Source: Hyphomicrobiales bacterium
Lineage (GTDB): Bacteria; Pseudomonadota; Alphaproteobacteria; Rhizobiales; Beijerinckiaceae
Assembly: GCA_019247795.1 (NCBI GenBank)
Contig: JAFBAK010000245.1
Location: 1 to 64,000 of the forward strand
Reading direction: 5' to 3'
DNA: 64,000 nt
A program made the translations under genes and the position numbers. The notes under the pieces were generated by a model that saw only the letters and a list, made by a program, of their open reading frames with translations, ran no database searches and was not told the DNA's origin. Positions 8,742 through 18,378 of the stretch are shown here, in pieces; within the stretch, counting starts at the first letter, position 1; each line of letters opens with the position of its first letter.

Positions 8742-10112
8742 TCAGTTCGTCAGGTGGTCGAAGCGCTCACGATACCCAGGCGTGGTGATCACGCGGCTCT
8801 TCATGTCTCGCTGAATCCCGAGCGGCACATAGCGGCCGACCTTGTTGCGATGCGATTCGTCGAGCGCTCGCCAACAGTCGATTACGGTCGTCGAGGCGCC
8901 CTGCGTCCAATCGATGCCCGCGAGTTGCTGCAAGGGCAGCGCGATGACTGCCGCGTCGCACTTGATACACTCCTCGGCCTGCTCGGCAATTCGAAGCTTA
9001 CCGTTCAAGGCGCCCCGGGCCTCCTCATTTGCCATAGGGTCCCAACCAACAACGAAACGGCCCTCCGCCGCCAGCCAATCGGCAAGATCGATCCCGAATG
9101 ACCTGTCGATCATCGAAGTGCCGGGCTTGTAGGCGAGGCCGATCACTCCCACAGACCCGCCTCGGGGCACCACATCCAATACTTGGCGCAACACATAGTG
9201 GCCGTGGTCGAGATTGGCGCGGTCGATTGCATTCGGCAAAGTCGAGGGCACGCCCACAAGATCCATGAAAGCCGCAAGGGCGCGGTTGTCCCGCGGCCAA
9301 CAAGGGCCGCCATAGGGAACCGCGCCCTTGAAGAAACGCCGACCCAGCCGATAGGCAAGCGCATGAGTGATGCGATCCACATCGGCATCCGGCACCTCAT
9401 TGCACAAGGCGAGCAACATGTTGGCAAAGGCCACGCGCATGGTCTCGTGCGTATTCGAGGCGATCTTCGTGATTTCGGCCTCGATCGGGGTGACGCGGAC
9501 CGCAGGGGCATCGTTCGTCACCATGCGACGGTGGATGCCTTCCACCACCGCGCCGCTTTCCGTATCCGATTCGCCGATCAAGACGTATTCCGGCGAGATC
9601 AGCCCTTTCATCACGTCCCCTTGCGCGATGAAGGATGGATTGTAGCAAAAACCGAGGCGGTCCCCGATGCACCGACCCGCCGCCTGCTCGAGCGCGGGGA
9701 TGAGCTGCGCGCTACTCGATTTCGGCAGGACCGTGCTCACCACTGAGACGACGTGAGAGCCGGGTTTCTTCGCTGCCGCCTTGCCGATCGCCTTCAGCGC
9801 GTCGATGATCAAGCGGTTGGAAAAACCGCCGAGGGTGTTGCTCGGCGTCGGCACGATGATGAAGCTGACCGAAGACCGGTGCACGGCCTCCGCCGGGTCC
9901 ATCGTGGCGAGGAACTGACCGGGCTGCAAACGACCGAGACGCTCCATCACGCCGGGCTCGTTCGTCCGAAAGCTGCCGTCGTTCAGAGCCTTCACCTGCG
10001 ATTCGACCACATCGACCCCGGTGACGCGATAACCCGCCGCGGTGAGTGCCGCGACCAAGGTCACGCCCACCTTGCCCAGGCCCACCACTGAGACTGCATC
10101 TGATGCCATCAT
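8742..10112 (-). CDS. UDP-glucose/GDP-mannose dehydrogenase family protein (copy 1)
   Basis: This NAD-dependent dehydrogenase should oxidise a nucleotide sugar at C6 to a uronic acid. The N-terminal Rossmann motif is VVGLGKVG (residues 9-16), IIVPTPS follows near 85-91, and the catalytic cysteine lies in YGGPCWPRDNRA near residue 271. A second Rossmann domain begins at GVIGLAYKPGT. Length, 456 residues, is typical. I prefer the ATG at 10112 (MMASDAVSVVG) over the track's 10142, because the extra residues are not conserved-looking. It heads the aminotransferase/acyltransferase run. UDP-glucose, UDP-N-acetyl sugar and GDP-mannose cannot be distinguished. A second copy lies at 13937-15313. Confidence 0.85.
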   Translation of the reverse strand: MMASDAVSVVGLGKVGVTLVAALTAAGYRVTGVDVVESQVKALNDGSFRTNEPGVMERLGRLQPGQFLATMDPAEAVHRSSVSFIIVPTPSNTLGGFSNRLIIDALKAIGKAAAKKPGSHVVSVVSTVLPKSSSAQLIPALEQAAGRCIGDRLGFCYNPSFIAQGDVMKGLISPEYVLIGESDTESGAVVEGIHRRMVTNDAPAVRVTPIEAEITKIASNTHETMRVAFANMLLALCNEVPDADVDRITHALAYRLGRRFFKGAVPYGGPCWPRDNRALAAFMDLVGVPSTLPNAIDRANLDHGHYVLRQVLDVVPRGGSVGVIGLAYKPGTSMIDRSFGIDLADWLAAEGRFVVGWDPMANEEARGALNGKLRIAEQAEECIKCDAAVIALPLQQLAGIDWTQGASTTVIDCWRALDESHRNKVGRYVPLGIQRDMKSRVITTPGYRERFDHLTN

Positions 10113-10166
10113 GTCGAACTCAGCTTCTCGAGAAAGCCGCATCCCAAGCGTGACGCGGCGGGTGAT

Positions 10167-11147
10167 TCATTGCGCAGGAAAGCCGTTTATGGGAACGGCC
10201 GAATGACCGACCCAATCAGGATCGCGGAAGTAGCCAGTCTTGACGGCCGCGGCGACTTCGCGAAAGGCGTCGGCAACCGTGCGCGTGGGACGAAAACCGA
10301 GCGTCTTGACGATTCGATCGCCGCTTACCCGATAATCGCGTAAATCCGGCTTGCGCTGCACGATACTCGCCCGAAGATCGGGAAGGACCTCACGCGCGAT
10401 CGCCAACAGGCCGGTTTTCTGGTGATTTTCGCCCACAACGTTGAAGACGCGCCTCGTCACCAGAGCAGCCTCCGACTGCAGGACATGGCCCATCACTGCG
10501 GCAGCATCGTCGATATGCAGGAAGGGCCGCCAAGCCTCCGGAGCAAAGATGTCGATTGGGCGCCCGAGAACGGCCTCGCGCGCCATCTCGTTCACGAGCA
10601 GATCGAACCGCATCCGCGCCGATAAGCCACAGATCGTTCCGAGCCGCAACACGGTCACGGTGGGAATGCCGTTGACATGCAAGACTTCGTCTTCGGCCAG
10701 AACCTTGGCTCGAGCGTAGTCCGAGATCGGATTGAGGGGTGCATCCTCATCGACCGCCGCGTTGGGTTCGGCGACGCCGTAGTTGCTGCAGGTGCTGACG
10801 AAGATCAAGCGGTTGACCCCAGCCTCCGCAGCGGTCGCGAGCAAATTAGCCACGGCTCCATGATTGATCGACCAGGAGAATTGCGTATTCACGTTGCAGG
10901 CAGCTTCGCCGACTATGCCGGCAAGATGAATGACGGCGTCCATGCTCTTCATGGCGCCCAGCAGCGAATCCCGATCGCGCACATCCCCGAATTGAAATTC
11001 GAAGCTTTGCATCGCCGTCAAAGGAAGCAACGCTTCGGCGCCGTAGAGAAGGCGATCCAAGACGCGTACGAAATGCCCCTGGGACAATAAATGAGCGGCG
11101 ACTCGGGACCCCACATAGCCCGCACCACCGCTGACCAGAATTTTCAT
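10167..11147 (-). CDS. NAD-dependent epimerase/dehydratase (extended SDR)
   Basis: The protein begins MKILVSGGAGYVGSRV, the Rossmann motif of nucleotide-sugar epimerases. VSTCSNYGV supplies the catalytic Ser/Thr region and SDYARAKVLAEDEV the YxxxK pair. About 326 residues is normal. The start is the ATG at 11147, with GGAG about ten bases upstream; the track's earlier start adds eight unsupported residues. It lies 54 bases upstream of the dehydrogenase in the same orientation and probably in the same operon. It most resembles the broad group containing UDP-glucose 4-epimerase and related dehydratases, but I cannot assign a substrate. Confidence 0.78.
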   Translation of the reverse strand: MKILVSGGAGYVGSRVAAHLLSQGHFVRVLDRLLYGAEALLPLTAMQSFEFQFGDVRDRDSLLGAMKSMDAVIHLAGIVGEAACNVNTQFSWSINHGAVANLLATAAEAGVNRLIFVSTCSNYGVAEPNAAVDEDAPLNPISDYARAKVLAEDEVLHVNGIPTVTVLRLGTICGLSARMRFDLLVNEMAREAVLGRPIDIFAPEAWRPFLHIDDAAAVMGHVLQSEAALVTRRVFNVVGENHQKTGLLAIAREVLPDLRASIVQRKPDLRDYRVSGDRIVKTLGFRPTRTVADAFREVAAAVKTGYFRDPDWVGHSAVPINGFPAQ

Positions 11148-11204
11148 GGAGAAAGGCTCCGCAGGAAGGAACAAGATAGATCGAGCCGCGAGCGACCAAA
11201 AATA

Positions 11205-12629
11205 TCAGGGTTCCGCGTACTCTGGACGGGGCTGCATGGCAAGAATTTCTATCGCACGGATGCCGACCGATGAAGGCTGGGCCGTCTTGCCGTTTCGAAG
11301 CAGCAGCGAATTGCAACCATTGTTACGATATTCGAAGTAATAGTCTCGAGCATCATGGGTCGCGGCCAGCTCGATTTCTTCCGCGAGCACGTTCCGTTGG
11401 GGATCGAACATCGAGAGCATCGGCGTACCGGCGACATGCGAAACAGTGACCTTCACCCAATGCCATTCCTGGTCGAACGAGAGCGTCGGAAGGTTGAGCG
11501 GCGCCATGGCGGCATAATTCCAACTTTGACGTGGGGTGGTGAAGACTGTTCGGCCCCAACGACGCGTCCTCGTGGCGCCACCCGACGCCCAATCAGTTTC
11601 GATTTTCATCGCCTCGGCGCCCATTGATCGAATGACGCTGGCATGAGCTTTTGGCGGAACGCGGGGTGGCACGTTTTCGCGCTCGGTCAAGCGTTGCGAC
11701 GCGCGGTCGAAATCGAGGTGGCGGCTTTTCTTGGCCAGATATTCGATGACGGGGGCGCCAGGCATGTGGCGATGGGCCGAGAGCACATGTTCGCGAAAGA
11801 CAGGCGCGTCGCCGACGAGATCGAAAAGCTGGCCTGCGAAGGTGGCGTGCATGTTAGAGAGAATCTCACGCCTCATGAATTGGAGCAGCTCCTGGTGAGG
11901 GCCGGAGGCGTCAGCCGATCCGGCAGTCACATGTCCGAGCAACCGATCTATGATGATCGTCTTGTCACGCGCGAATTGCGCGTACGCCTCAGGCCGAAAC
12001 GACATGCTCGCGGCATCGCCTCGAGCAGTCATCGTCACCGCCTCCTTCCGCACCAGCCGCTCCTGACCGAAGCGCAAAGCCATCCGGGACATGAGCTCGA
12101 AATCGGGAACGGTCTTGAGCGTCTCGTCGAGATAGAGTTCCTTGCCGAGGAGGCGACGGTTGAATACGCCGGCAGTGGTCGTGCACATGTCGTGGCGCAG
12201 GTAATCGAGGAGATTGAACGGTTTGGGCATGAACGTCCGCGGTTCATTCCAAGGCCCGTTCACGAGCCGCATGCCCCCGAAAATGTAGACGGCGTTGGGA
12301 TGTTCGCGTGACCAACCGACGTATTTCTCGATCGCGCCGTCATCGAGGATTTCGTCGCATGCGGCCGCAACCACCAGGTCACCGGTGCAGCGCTGCAGGG
12401 CCCGATTATAACCGTTGACGAGACTCGCATCCAGCTCTGACACGATATGGATCGGAAAATCCCTCACCGATTCCAAATACGCGACGCTGCCATCAGTCGA
12501 CAACGAATCTTGCACGAAAAGCTCGAATTTTCGATAACTCTGACGACGCAGCCCCTCAATTGCATCGCGCAAGTGAGGGAGCCCGTTTTTTACGGGCAAA
12601 GCAATCGACACAATTGGCTGCTCGACCAC
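11205..12629 (-). CDS. Family 2 glycosyltransferase with C-terminal WNYA module
   Basis: Residues 1-230 or so form a GT-A glycosyltransferase. It opens with VSIALPVKNGLPHLRDAIEGL and continues with FVQDSLSTDGS. It lacks a clean DxD; AACDEILDDGA occupies the corresponding place. After a linker, the last 120 residues carry VFTTPRQSWNYAAM, WHWVKVTVSHVAGTPML and further beta-like strands. This matches the N-terminal segment of the methyltransferase at 5287-6435. The start is GTG with GAGAGG eight bases upstream. The gene is divergent from the acyltransferase at 12858 across a region with direct repeats. A role in polysaccharide assembly is inferred from context. Confidence 0.78.
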   Translation of the reverse strand: MVEQPIVSIALPVKNGLPHLRDAIEGLRRQSYRKFELFVQDSLSTDGSVAYLESVRDFPIHIVSELDASLVNGYNRALQRCTGDLVVAAACDEILDDGAIEKYVGWSREHPNAVYIFGGMRLVNGPWNEPRTFMPKPFNLLDYLRHDMCTTTAGVFNRRLLGKELYLDETLKTVPDFELMSRMALRFGQERLVRKEAVTMTARGDAASMSFRPEAYAQFARDKTIIIDRLLGHVTAGSADASGPHQELLQFMRREILSNMHATFAGQLFDLVGDAPVFREHVLSAHRHMPGAPVIEYLAKKSRHLDFDRASQRLTERENVPPRVPPKAHASVIRSMGAEAMKIETDWASGGATRTRRWGRTVFTTPRQSWNYAAMAPLNLPTLSFDQEWHWVKVTVSHVAGTPMLSMFDPQRNVLAEEIELAATHDARDYYFEYRNNGCNSLLLRNGKTAQPSSVGIRAIEILAMQPRPEYAEP

Positions 12630-12751
12630 TCCGAACCTCTCCCCGAATAAATCGGCGGTTGGTTAGCAAAAGGCTCGCGACGGTTCAAGCCGAAGGGAGG
12701 CGCCAGGCATTCGCAAGATGCCAAGCAAGGTCCCGCTGATAAATCGCAAGT

Positions 12752-12804
12752 TAATGAATTTGTTCGCATAGCTTTCGCTAGGCCTAATGAATGTGTTCGC
12801 CTAG
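12752..12804. repeat. Pair of 20-base near-perfect direct repeats, 33-base period
   Basis: TAATGAATTTGTTCGCATAG (12752-12771) recurs as TAATGAATGTGTTCGCCTAG (12785-12804), 18 of 20 identical. The start-to-start distance of 33 bases is about three helical turns. The second copy is bounded by the inverted pair CTAGGC/GCCTAG. They lie in the shared upstream region of a glycosyltransferase (minus) and an acyltransferase (plus), so an operator for both is plausible. No regulator gene is adjacent. Confidence 0.6.
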
Positions 12805-12857
12805 ATTTTGTCGGAGACGGTGGTATTGTCAGGTTTTCACCACCGACGGATTCGTTT

Positions 12858-13910
12858 TTGGGCACCATTCGAGCTATTCTGGCCTTATCGGTCGTGGTTT
12901 GGCACCTCTGGGGGCACGCTTTGCCCTTCACGGCCAACGGCTACAATGCCGTAATATTGTTTTTTATTATTTCCGGCTTCTACATGTCCATGGTTATAAA
13001 CAATAAGTATTGCAAAGAACCGCTTTTCAACTTCTATATGGCTCGTGCACTTCGTATTTATCCCATCTATCTAGTGACGTTGATTTTCATCGTCGGCTTC
13101 TTATCCGCCACCGGAAACCCTCTTCCCGCTCCGACGGCGACCCGCGAATGGATTTTTTCCACTTTCACGAACATCTCGATTTTCCCGATACCATGGCTCG
13201 GCAATTGGGATTGGCTCGCGATCACTCCCGCCTGGAGTCTCGCGGTTGAGCTCCAGTTCTATCTGGTCGCTCCATTCATCGTAACCCGCCGATTATGGAT
13301 ATGTATCGCGATAACGCTCGGCCTCGTCGCCCTCCGGTTGTCCGCCCTTGATCAGGACTTCGCTTATGCGCGTTATTCGGTGCCGCACGCAGATTGGTGC
13401 TTTTTCATGCTCGGAGCGGTAGCGCACCGCCTCGGACTTCTGGTCAAGGGCGATCATCTACGCAAAGCTATCGGCTGGATGGCCGTAATCATCCTGCCGC
13501 TTGCCGGCTTGCTCTGCGGATTGCCCATCGTCAAAGATCTCGATCGCGTCGAACTTTGGGGTTTCTATCTTGTATTCGCTGCGGCTATACCTTTTGTTTT
13601 TTCGATTTCGATGCGCTCGCGCATCGACCGTATATTAGGCGAACTTTCGTATCCAATCTATATTGTCCACTGGCCCGCGATCAAAGTTATACTTTACTAC
13701 AATGCCGTGATTTATCGATTTTTGCCTTATGATTACTATCGAGAGATAGACCTTGGTTTGGTTATCCTCGCCTCCGTCGCTCTCCACTTCCTGATCGAAA
13801 ACCCTGTCGAAAGGTTTCGTCGGAGGTTCTCCGCGCCTCCTGCAACCAAAGCCGAAACTTACGCCGGCGCCGAGTTTAAGGGGGTGGGAGCCGGCGCTCC
13901 GGCGGAATAG
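12858..13910 (+). CDS. Membrane-bound acyltransferase 3 family protein (OafA-like)
   Basis: This is a multi-pass inner-membrane protein of the acyltransferase-3 family, which O-acylates sugars of surface polysaccharides. It begins near TIRAILALSVVVWHLWGH, the family's N-terminal helix with the conserved His. YMARALRIYPIYLVTLIFIVGF carries the Arg-containing R/K-x10-H-like region, and SLAVELQFYLVAPFI is the typical SLxxExxFY motif. About ten hydrophobic segments follow. The only plausible start is TTG at 12858, with no good ribosome site. The sequence is noticeably more AT-rich than flanking genes, suggesting recent exchange. Substrate and acyl group are unknown. Confidence 0.85.
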   Translation: MGTIRAILALSVVVWHLWGHALPFTANGYNAVILFFIISGFYMSMVINNKYCKEPLFNFYMARALRIYPIYLVTLIFIVGFLSATGNPLPAPTATREWIFSTFTNISIFPIPWLGNWDWLAITPAWSLAVELQFYLVAPFIVTRRLWICIAITLGLVALRLSALDQDFAYARYSVPHADWCFFMLGAVAHRLGLLVKGDHLRKAIGWMAVIILPLAGLLCGLPIVKDLDRVELWGFYLVFAAAIPFVFSISMRSRIDRILGELSYPIYIVHWPAIKVILYYNAVIYRFLPYDYYREIDLGLVILASVALHFLIENPVERFRRRFSAPPATKAETYAGAEFKGVGAGAPAE

Positions 13911-13936
13911 GCTGACCGGCAGCTGTCTCGTCGTCC

Positions 13937-15313
13937 TCAAGCCGAGGCTCGCCGCAAAGTCACGACATCACTCGGCTTTGGGACTGCGCCGAATCCCATG
14001 CGAACCAATACAATATGAGAAGGAAGACCCGACGCGTCCATCATGCGCCACGGATCGATCACGACGAGCTTCGTTTCGGTCGACCGGCGCGCCCAAAGTC
14101 CAGAGTCCTTGAATTGTGGCCAAGGCGTCGTGACGATAGCGACTTCAACCCCCGCAAGCGCATCGACAGCATCATTGGCGAAGATGACCTTATCGCTCAG
14201 CACGGTCTCGGCGCCGGCCATCGCAAGCGGGTCATAGACGCTGACCACATAGCCTTCTTCGCTGAGCTTCCATGCGAGAGCCACACCTTGGCTCTCCTCG
14301 ACCACCTGTGTCTCGGGCTTATACGAAAGGCCGAGCACCGCAACCTTGGCGCCGGACGCGGCGTGGGCCTGCACCGCGCCGATCAGGCGCTCGATCTGAT
14401 GGTCGTTGATTGCATCGGTTGCCTCGGCGAGATCACAGCGGACGCCGAGCTTGCGGCCGAGCGCGGCGAATGCCTTGTTGTCGCGCGGGAAGCAGGGGCC
14501 GCCATAGCCTATGGCCCCCTTGATATATTTCGAGCCCACGCGCGAATCGGAACCGACGGCGGCAGAGACGACGTCGACATCGGCGCCGGGAAGCCGGTCA
14601 CACATCTCCGCAAGCATATTAGCGTAGGAGATCTTTGTCGTCACATAGGTGTTGACGGAAATCTTGGTGAGCTCCGCATTGACGAAGTTCATGCGGCGGA
14701 TCACCGGGTCATTCTCGCACGAGCGCGTGTAAATGCTTTCGAGCTGTGCGCCAGTCGCATCATCCGATTCGCCGATCAGAATGAAATCCGGGCGAAGCAT
14801 ATCGCGGACGACGCTGCCGAGCGCAATGAACTCCGGATTGTAAGCGAGGCCGAGCTCGGGACCGACCTTGCGACCCGATGAATCCTCGAGCTCCCTTTGG
14901 ATATCGCCACCCGTTGAACCGGGCATCACGGTCGAGGTGACGACCACAACGTGGCGGCCATCCTTGGCGCGGAGCGCCTGACCGATGGAGCGGACAGCCG
15001 CGAGCACGTATTTGTTGGAAAACACCCGCTCCTTGTCGCTCGGCGTCGGCACGATGACGAAGGTGATGTCCGAGTTGAGGACGGCTTCCTCGAAGGAATG
15101 CGTCGCCCGCAGCCGTGGCCGACCCCTATCGATGAACTCCTGCAATCTCGGCTCTTGCACCGGCGCAAGGCCCTTGTTGATGGCCGCGACGAATTTATCG
15201 TTCAGATCGAGGCCGATGACGTGGAATCCCTTGGCCGAGAGCACGGCGGCCATGGGGGCGCCGAGCTTGCCGAGTCCGATCACGGAAATCCGGGGCTGAG
15301 AAAATGTCGTCAT
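13937..15313 (-). CDS. UDP-glucose/GDP-mannose dehydrogenase family protein (copy 2)
   Basis: This second nucleotide-sugar dehydrogenase has VIGLGKLGAPMAAVL at residues 11-25, IVPTPSDKERVF, and the catalytic cysteine in YGGPCFPRDNKAF near residue 274. The C-terminal Rossmann domain starts VAVLGLSYKPETQVVEES. The start is the ATG at 15313 (MTTFSQPRIS) with AAGAGACG just upstream; the track's 53 extra N-terminal residues look non-coding. The two copies share motifs but differ widely elsewhere, so they may act on different sugars. It converges with the acyltransferase gene, 26 bases apart. Confidence 0.86.
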   Translation of the reverse strand: MTTFSQPRISVIGLGKLGAPMAAVLSAKGFHVIGLDLNDKFVAAINKGLAPVQEPRLQEFIDRGRPRLRATHSFEEAVLNSDITFVIVPTPSDKERVFSNKYVLAAVRSIGQALRAKDGRHVVVVTSTVMPGSTGGDIQRELEDSSGRKVGPELGLAYNPEFIALGSVVRDMLRPDFILIGESDDATGAQLESIYTRSCENDPVIRRMNFVNAELTKISVNTYVTTKISYANMLAEMCDRLPGADVDVVSAAVGSDSRVGSKYIKGAIGYGGPCFPRDNKAFAALGRKLGVRCDLAEATDAINDHQIERLIGAVQAHAASGAKVAVLGLSYKPETQVVEESQGVALAWKLSEEGYVVSVYDPLAMAGAETVLSDKVIFANDAVDALAGVEVAIVTTPWPQFKDSGLWARRSTETKLVVIDPWRMMDASGLPSHIVLVRMGFGAVPKPSDVVTLRRASA

Positions 15314-15520
15314 GATCGTCTCTTGAAGGCCTTTGTCGAGCAAACCGATATGCGTTCCTTCCAGAGGATGCTTAGAAGGCTTGCCGGCACCGTGCAACCT
15401 GCTCGTGCCGACGGTCTCAGCCTGCCGTTCACGCTTGTGGGTGGCGGTATGATCCAGACGCCGTATCGGCACTCGTCCATGCGATACATTTTCAAATGCC
15501 CAGTCCCGCGATTGTCGCTT

Positions 15521-17566
15521 TCAAAGCGTCTTCGGAACGTTCTTCTCGAGTTCGGCAATCCAGGTATCGGCACGCGAGTCGCTCGGCGCACGCCAGTCGC
15601 CGCGCGGTGAAAGTGAGCCCCCCGAACCCACTTTCGGTCCATTCGGCATCGCGGATCGCTTGAATTGACTGATCTCGAAAAAACGGAAGAGAAACAGGCG
15701 CAACCATTTGCGGATGGTCGCAAGATCATAGGCGCGCCTGCCCTCTTCCTTGAGCCCGACGGGCCAGGCGCCCGCTTTCGCATCGCGCCAGGCGTGCCAG
15801 GAGAGATAGGCGACCTTGCTCGGCCGCAAGCCGTATCGAGTGATGTAATAGAGATTGAAGTCCTGGAGCGCGTAGGGGCCGATGAAATCCTCGGTGCGCT
15901 GCCCGGGCTTTTCCCCCTCGCTCGGCACGAGCTCGGGGGAAATTTCGGTGGCGAGTACGGCGCGCAACGTCGCCGAAACGTCGGGGCCGAATTCGTTGCG
16001 GTCCGCGACCCAGCGGATCAAATGCTGGATCAACGTCTTGGGCACCGATCCATTGACGTTGTAATGCGACATTTGATCGCCCACGCCGTATGTGCACCAG
16101 CCGAGCGCGAGTTCCGACAGATCGCCCGTCCCCATGACGATCGCGTTGTGAAAATTGGCGAGGCGAAAGAGCAAGGCTGTCCGTGCGCCAGCCTGAACAT
16201 TCTCGAACGTCACGTCGTAGACCGGCTCGCCTCTCGCATTCGGATGACCGATCTCGATCAGCGTTTGGCGCACCACCGGCGTGATGTCGATCTCTTCCGC
16301 GCTCACCGCGAAAGCCCGCATCAGTGCATGCGCGCTCGACTTGGTGAGTTTTGAAGTGGCAAGGCCAGGCAAGGTGTAGCAAAGGATGTCCTTGCGGGCA
16401 TAACCGAGCCGGTCGAAGGCGCGCGCCGCGACGATGAGGGCATGCGTGGAATCGAGGCCGCCCGAAATACCGAGCACCACTTTCTTGACACCGGCAGCAG
16501 CCAACCGCGTCATCAAGCCGTGCACCTGGATGTTGAATGCTTCGTAGCAATTCTCATCGAGGAGCGTAGGATCCGACGGCAGGAATGGATATCGATCCAC
16601 GGCGCGACGCAAGGGCACCTTCTCTTCGAGCGAGGGGCCAAGCGTGAAAGCGACACTGCGGAACGCATTTTGGCTGAGATGATGATCGGCGCAATCGCCG
16701 AAAGAACCGACTCGCAGGCGCTCCTGGCGCAGACGCTCGAGATCGATATCGGCCGTGATCATCTGCGGGTGGTCTGCGAAGCGCTGCCCTTCGGCCAATA
16801 GCTCGCCATTTTCGAAAACCGCCACATGGCCATCCCAGGCGAGGTCGGTCGTCGATTCTCCCGGGCCTGCAGCGGAATAAAGATAAGCCGCGATGCATCG
16901 CATCGACTGGGAGCGGCAAAGATCGCGTCGGGCTTGTGCCTTGCCGACTACGATGTTGGAGGCCGAAAGGTTGGCCAGGATCGTGGCGCCCGCCATGGCT
17001 CCCGAGGAAGAAGGCGGAGCCGGCGTCCAGACGTCCTCGCAGATCTCCACGTGCACGACGAAGTCCTTGAGATCGGATGCGCGGAAGAGCAGATCCGTGC
17101 CGAAGAGGGTGTCCTGGTCGGCGAAGACCGCGGTCCGCTGCCGGTGCGACACCCCCGACGCAAAATAGCGCTTCTCGTAGAATTCGCGATAATTGGGTAG
17201 ATACGCCTTCGGGACGATGCCGAGCAGCGAGCCCCGATGCATCACGAAGGCGCAGTTGAAGAGGCGCCCGTCGAGCGCGAAGGGAGCGCCGACAATCAGA
17301 ATCGGCCGAAGCTCGCGCGAAGCCTCGAGAATGCGCGCAAGCTGCGCGTTCACCGAACCCAAAAGGGCATCTTGGAAGAACAAATCGTCATTCGTGTAAG
17401 CCGAGATGCCGAGCTCGGGAAAAAGCGCGAGCGCGGCATGCTCATCGTGCGCCCGTCTTGCCAAGTGCAACGTCTCGTTCGCGTTCGATTCTGGTTCTGC
17501 GACCCTGACGCGAGGGACGCACACCGCAACCCGGACAAATCCGTGATTGTAGATGTTATCGAACAT
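15521..17566 (-). CDS. nadE: Glutamine-dependent NAD+ synthetase
   Basis: This cytosolic enzyme amidates nicotinic acid adenine dinucleotide to NAD+, using glutamine as ammonia source. The N-terminal nitrilase-type glutaminase domain has the triad Glu51 (FPELG), Lys120 (VPKAYLP) and Cys176 (VEICEDVW). The C-terminal synthetase has the pyrophosphate loop [11 protein letters not shown]. At 681 residues it matches the long, two-domain actinobacterial/alphaproteobacterial form. The protein ends after [19 protein letters not shown], a conserved C-terminal region. It is a housekeeping gene inserted among polysaccharide genes; the Nudix hydrolase just upstream on the same strand may share its transcript. 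Confidence 0.95.
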   Translation of the reverse strand: MFDNIYNHGFVRVAVCVPRVRVAEPESNANETLHLARRAHDEHAALALFPELGISAYTNDDLFFQDALLGSVNAQLARILEASRELRPILIVGAPFALDGRLFNCAFVMHRGSLLGIVPKAYLPNYREFYEKRYFASGVSHRQRTAVFADQDTLFGTDLLFRASDLKDFVVHVEICEDVWTPAPPSSSGAMAGATILANLSASNIVVGKAQARRDLCRSQSMRCIAAYLYSAAGPGESTTDLAWDGHVAVFENGELLAEGQRFADHPQMITADIDLERLRQERLRVGSFGDCADHHLSQNAFRSVAFTLGPSLEEKVPLRRAVDRYPFLPSDPTLLDENCYEAFNIQVHGLMTRLAAAGVKKVVLGISGGLDSTHALIVAARAFDRLGYARKDILCYTLPGLATSKLTKSSAHALMRAFAVSAEEIDITPVVRQTLIEIGHPNARGEPVYDVTFENVQAGARTALLFRLANFHNAIVMGTGDLSELALGWCTYGVGDQMSHYNVNGSVPKTLIQHLIRWVADRNEFGPDVSATLRAVLATEISPELVPSEGEKPGQRTEDFIGPYALQDFNLYYITRYGLRPSKVAYLSWHAWRDAKAGAWPVGLKEEGRRAYDLATIRKWLRLFLFRFFEISQFKRSAMPNGPKVGSGGSLSPRGDWRAPSDSRADTWIAELEKNVPKTL

Positions 17567-17652
17567 GGAGAGTCCTGAGATGCGAACGGACAGGGAAGGT
17601 GCACGCTCGTCCCGCCCAGCGAATCTGCCGAATTTTCATTGGCTGCTTCCGT

Positions 17653-18249
17653 TCAATCCGTCATCCATGGCGGACGGCGAAACCCGAGACCATGGCAAAT
17701 GGTCCGCACGCGTGGATCGTAACCGGCGAGATAAAGAAGCCCGACATTGGCCGCGATCGCAATCTTCCCGTCGGCCGCCATGGCGCGGATGAGTGAGCTC
17801 GAGACCAGCACGGCTTCCACTCCGACCTCAGTCGAGCGCGGCACGCCTTCGACAAGGGCGAAGAAGCCGAAAAGCTTGTTGTTCAGTCGCCCCACATCGG
17901 CATAGGCCTCTTGCAGCAAGACAAGTTCCTTGACCGACAATCCCGTCTCTTCCTCAACTTCCCGCCGGCCCGCAACGTCTGGAGTTTCGTCGCCATCGCG
18001 CAGACCGCCCGGAAATTCGATGGTCCAGCGGTCGATGATGGGCCGGTATTGCCGCACGAGCACGAGATCGCCGCTGGCGTGCAGGCACATCACATTGACG
18101 TAATCGGGTTGCGCAAGCCCATGATAGATCTCTGCCTCGGAGCTACCGGGCATCATGGCCTCGACGGTCTCGAGCCGCACCCAGGGAGAGATGGCACTCA
18201 CACTGCGACTTAGCACCCGGGCCGACCCGTCTTGTTGATGAGGGGACAC
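17653..18249 (-). CDS. Nudix hydrolase, ADP-ribose pyrophosphatase-like
   Basis: The full Nudix box is visible as GGLRDGDETPDVAGRREVEE followed by ETGL, which fits Gx5Ex7REUXEExGU and binds the catalytic magnesium. The preceding LVLVRQYRPIIDRWTIEFPGG resembles ADP-ribose/nucleoside-diphosphate-sugar pyrophosphatases. The C-terminal half is short and less conserved. I place the start at a GTG (18249) because GCGAGGCG lies 5-8 bases upstream; the track's 18339 start adds 30 arginine-rich residues. It sits 86 bases upstream of nadE on the same strand, so a role in NAD or nucleotide-sugar housekeeping is plausible. The substrate is inferred. Confidence 0.85.
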   Translation of the reverse strand: MSPHQQDGSARVLSRSVSAISPWVRLETVEAMMPGSSEAEIYHGLAQPDYVNVMCLHASGDLVLVRQYRPIIDRWTIEFPGGLRDGDETPDVAGRREVEEETGLSVKELVLLQEAYADVGRLNNKLFGFFALVEGVPRSTEVGVEAVLVSSSLIRAMAADGKIAIAANVGLLYLAGYDPRVRTICHGLGFRRPPWMTD

Positions 18250-18378
18250 TACGCCTCGCAAATTCGGGAAATCCAAGGAACGACAGCGTCGGTTCTTAGC
18301 GGCACCCGGAAGGGGTCGCAACCGAATGTCCCTGTTCAATGAAAATCGTGATTGGTCGCTGAAGCGCTTGCGCGCCCT

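Noticed and set aside
15665-16354. 229-codon plus-strand frame opposite nadE
   Set aside because: Antisense to conserved NAD synthetase sequence; no independent motif.
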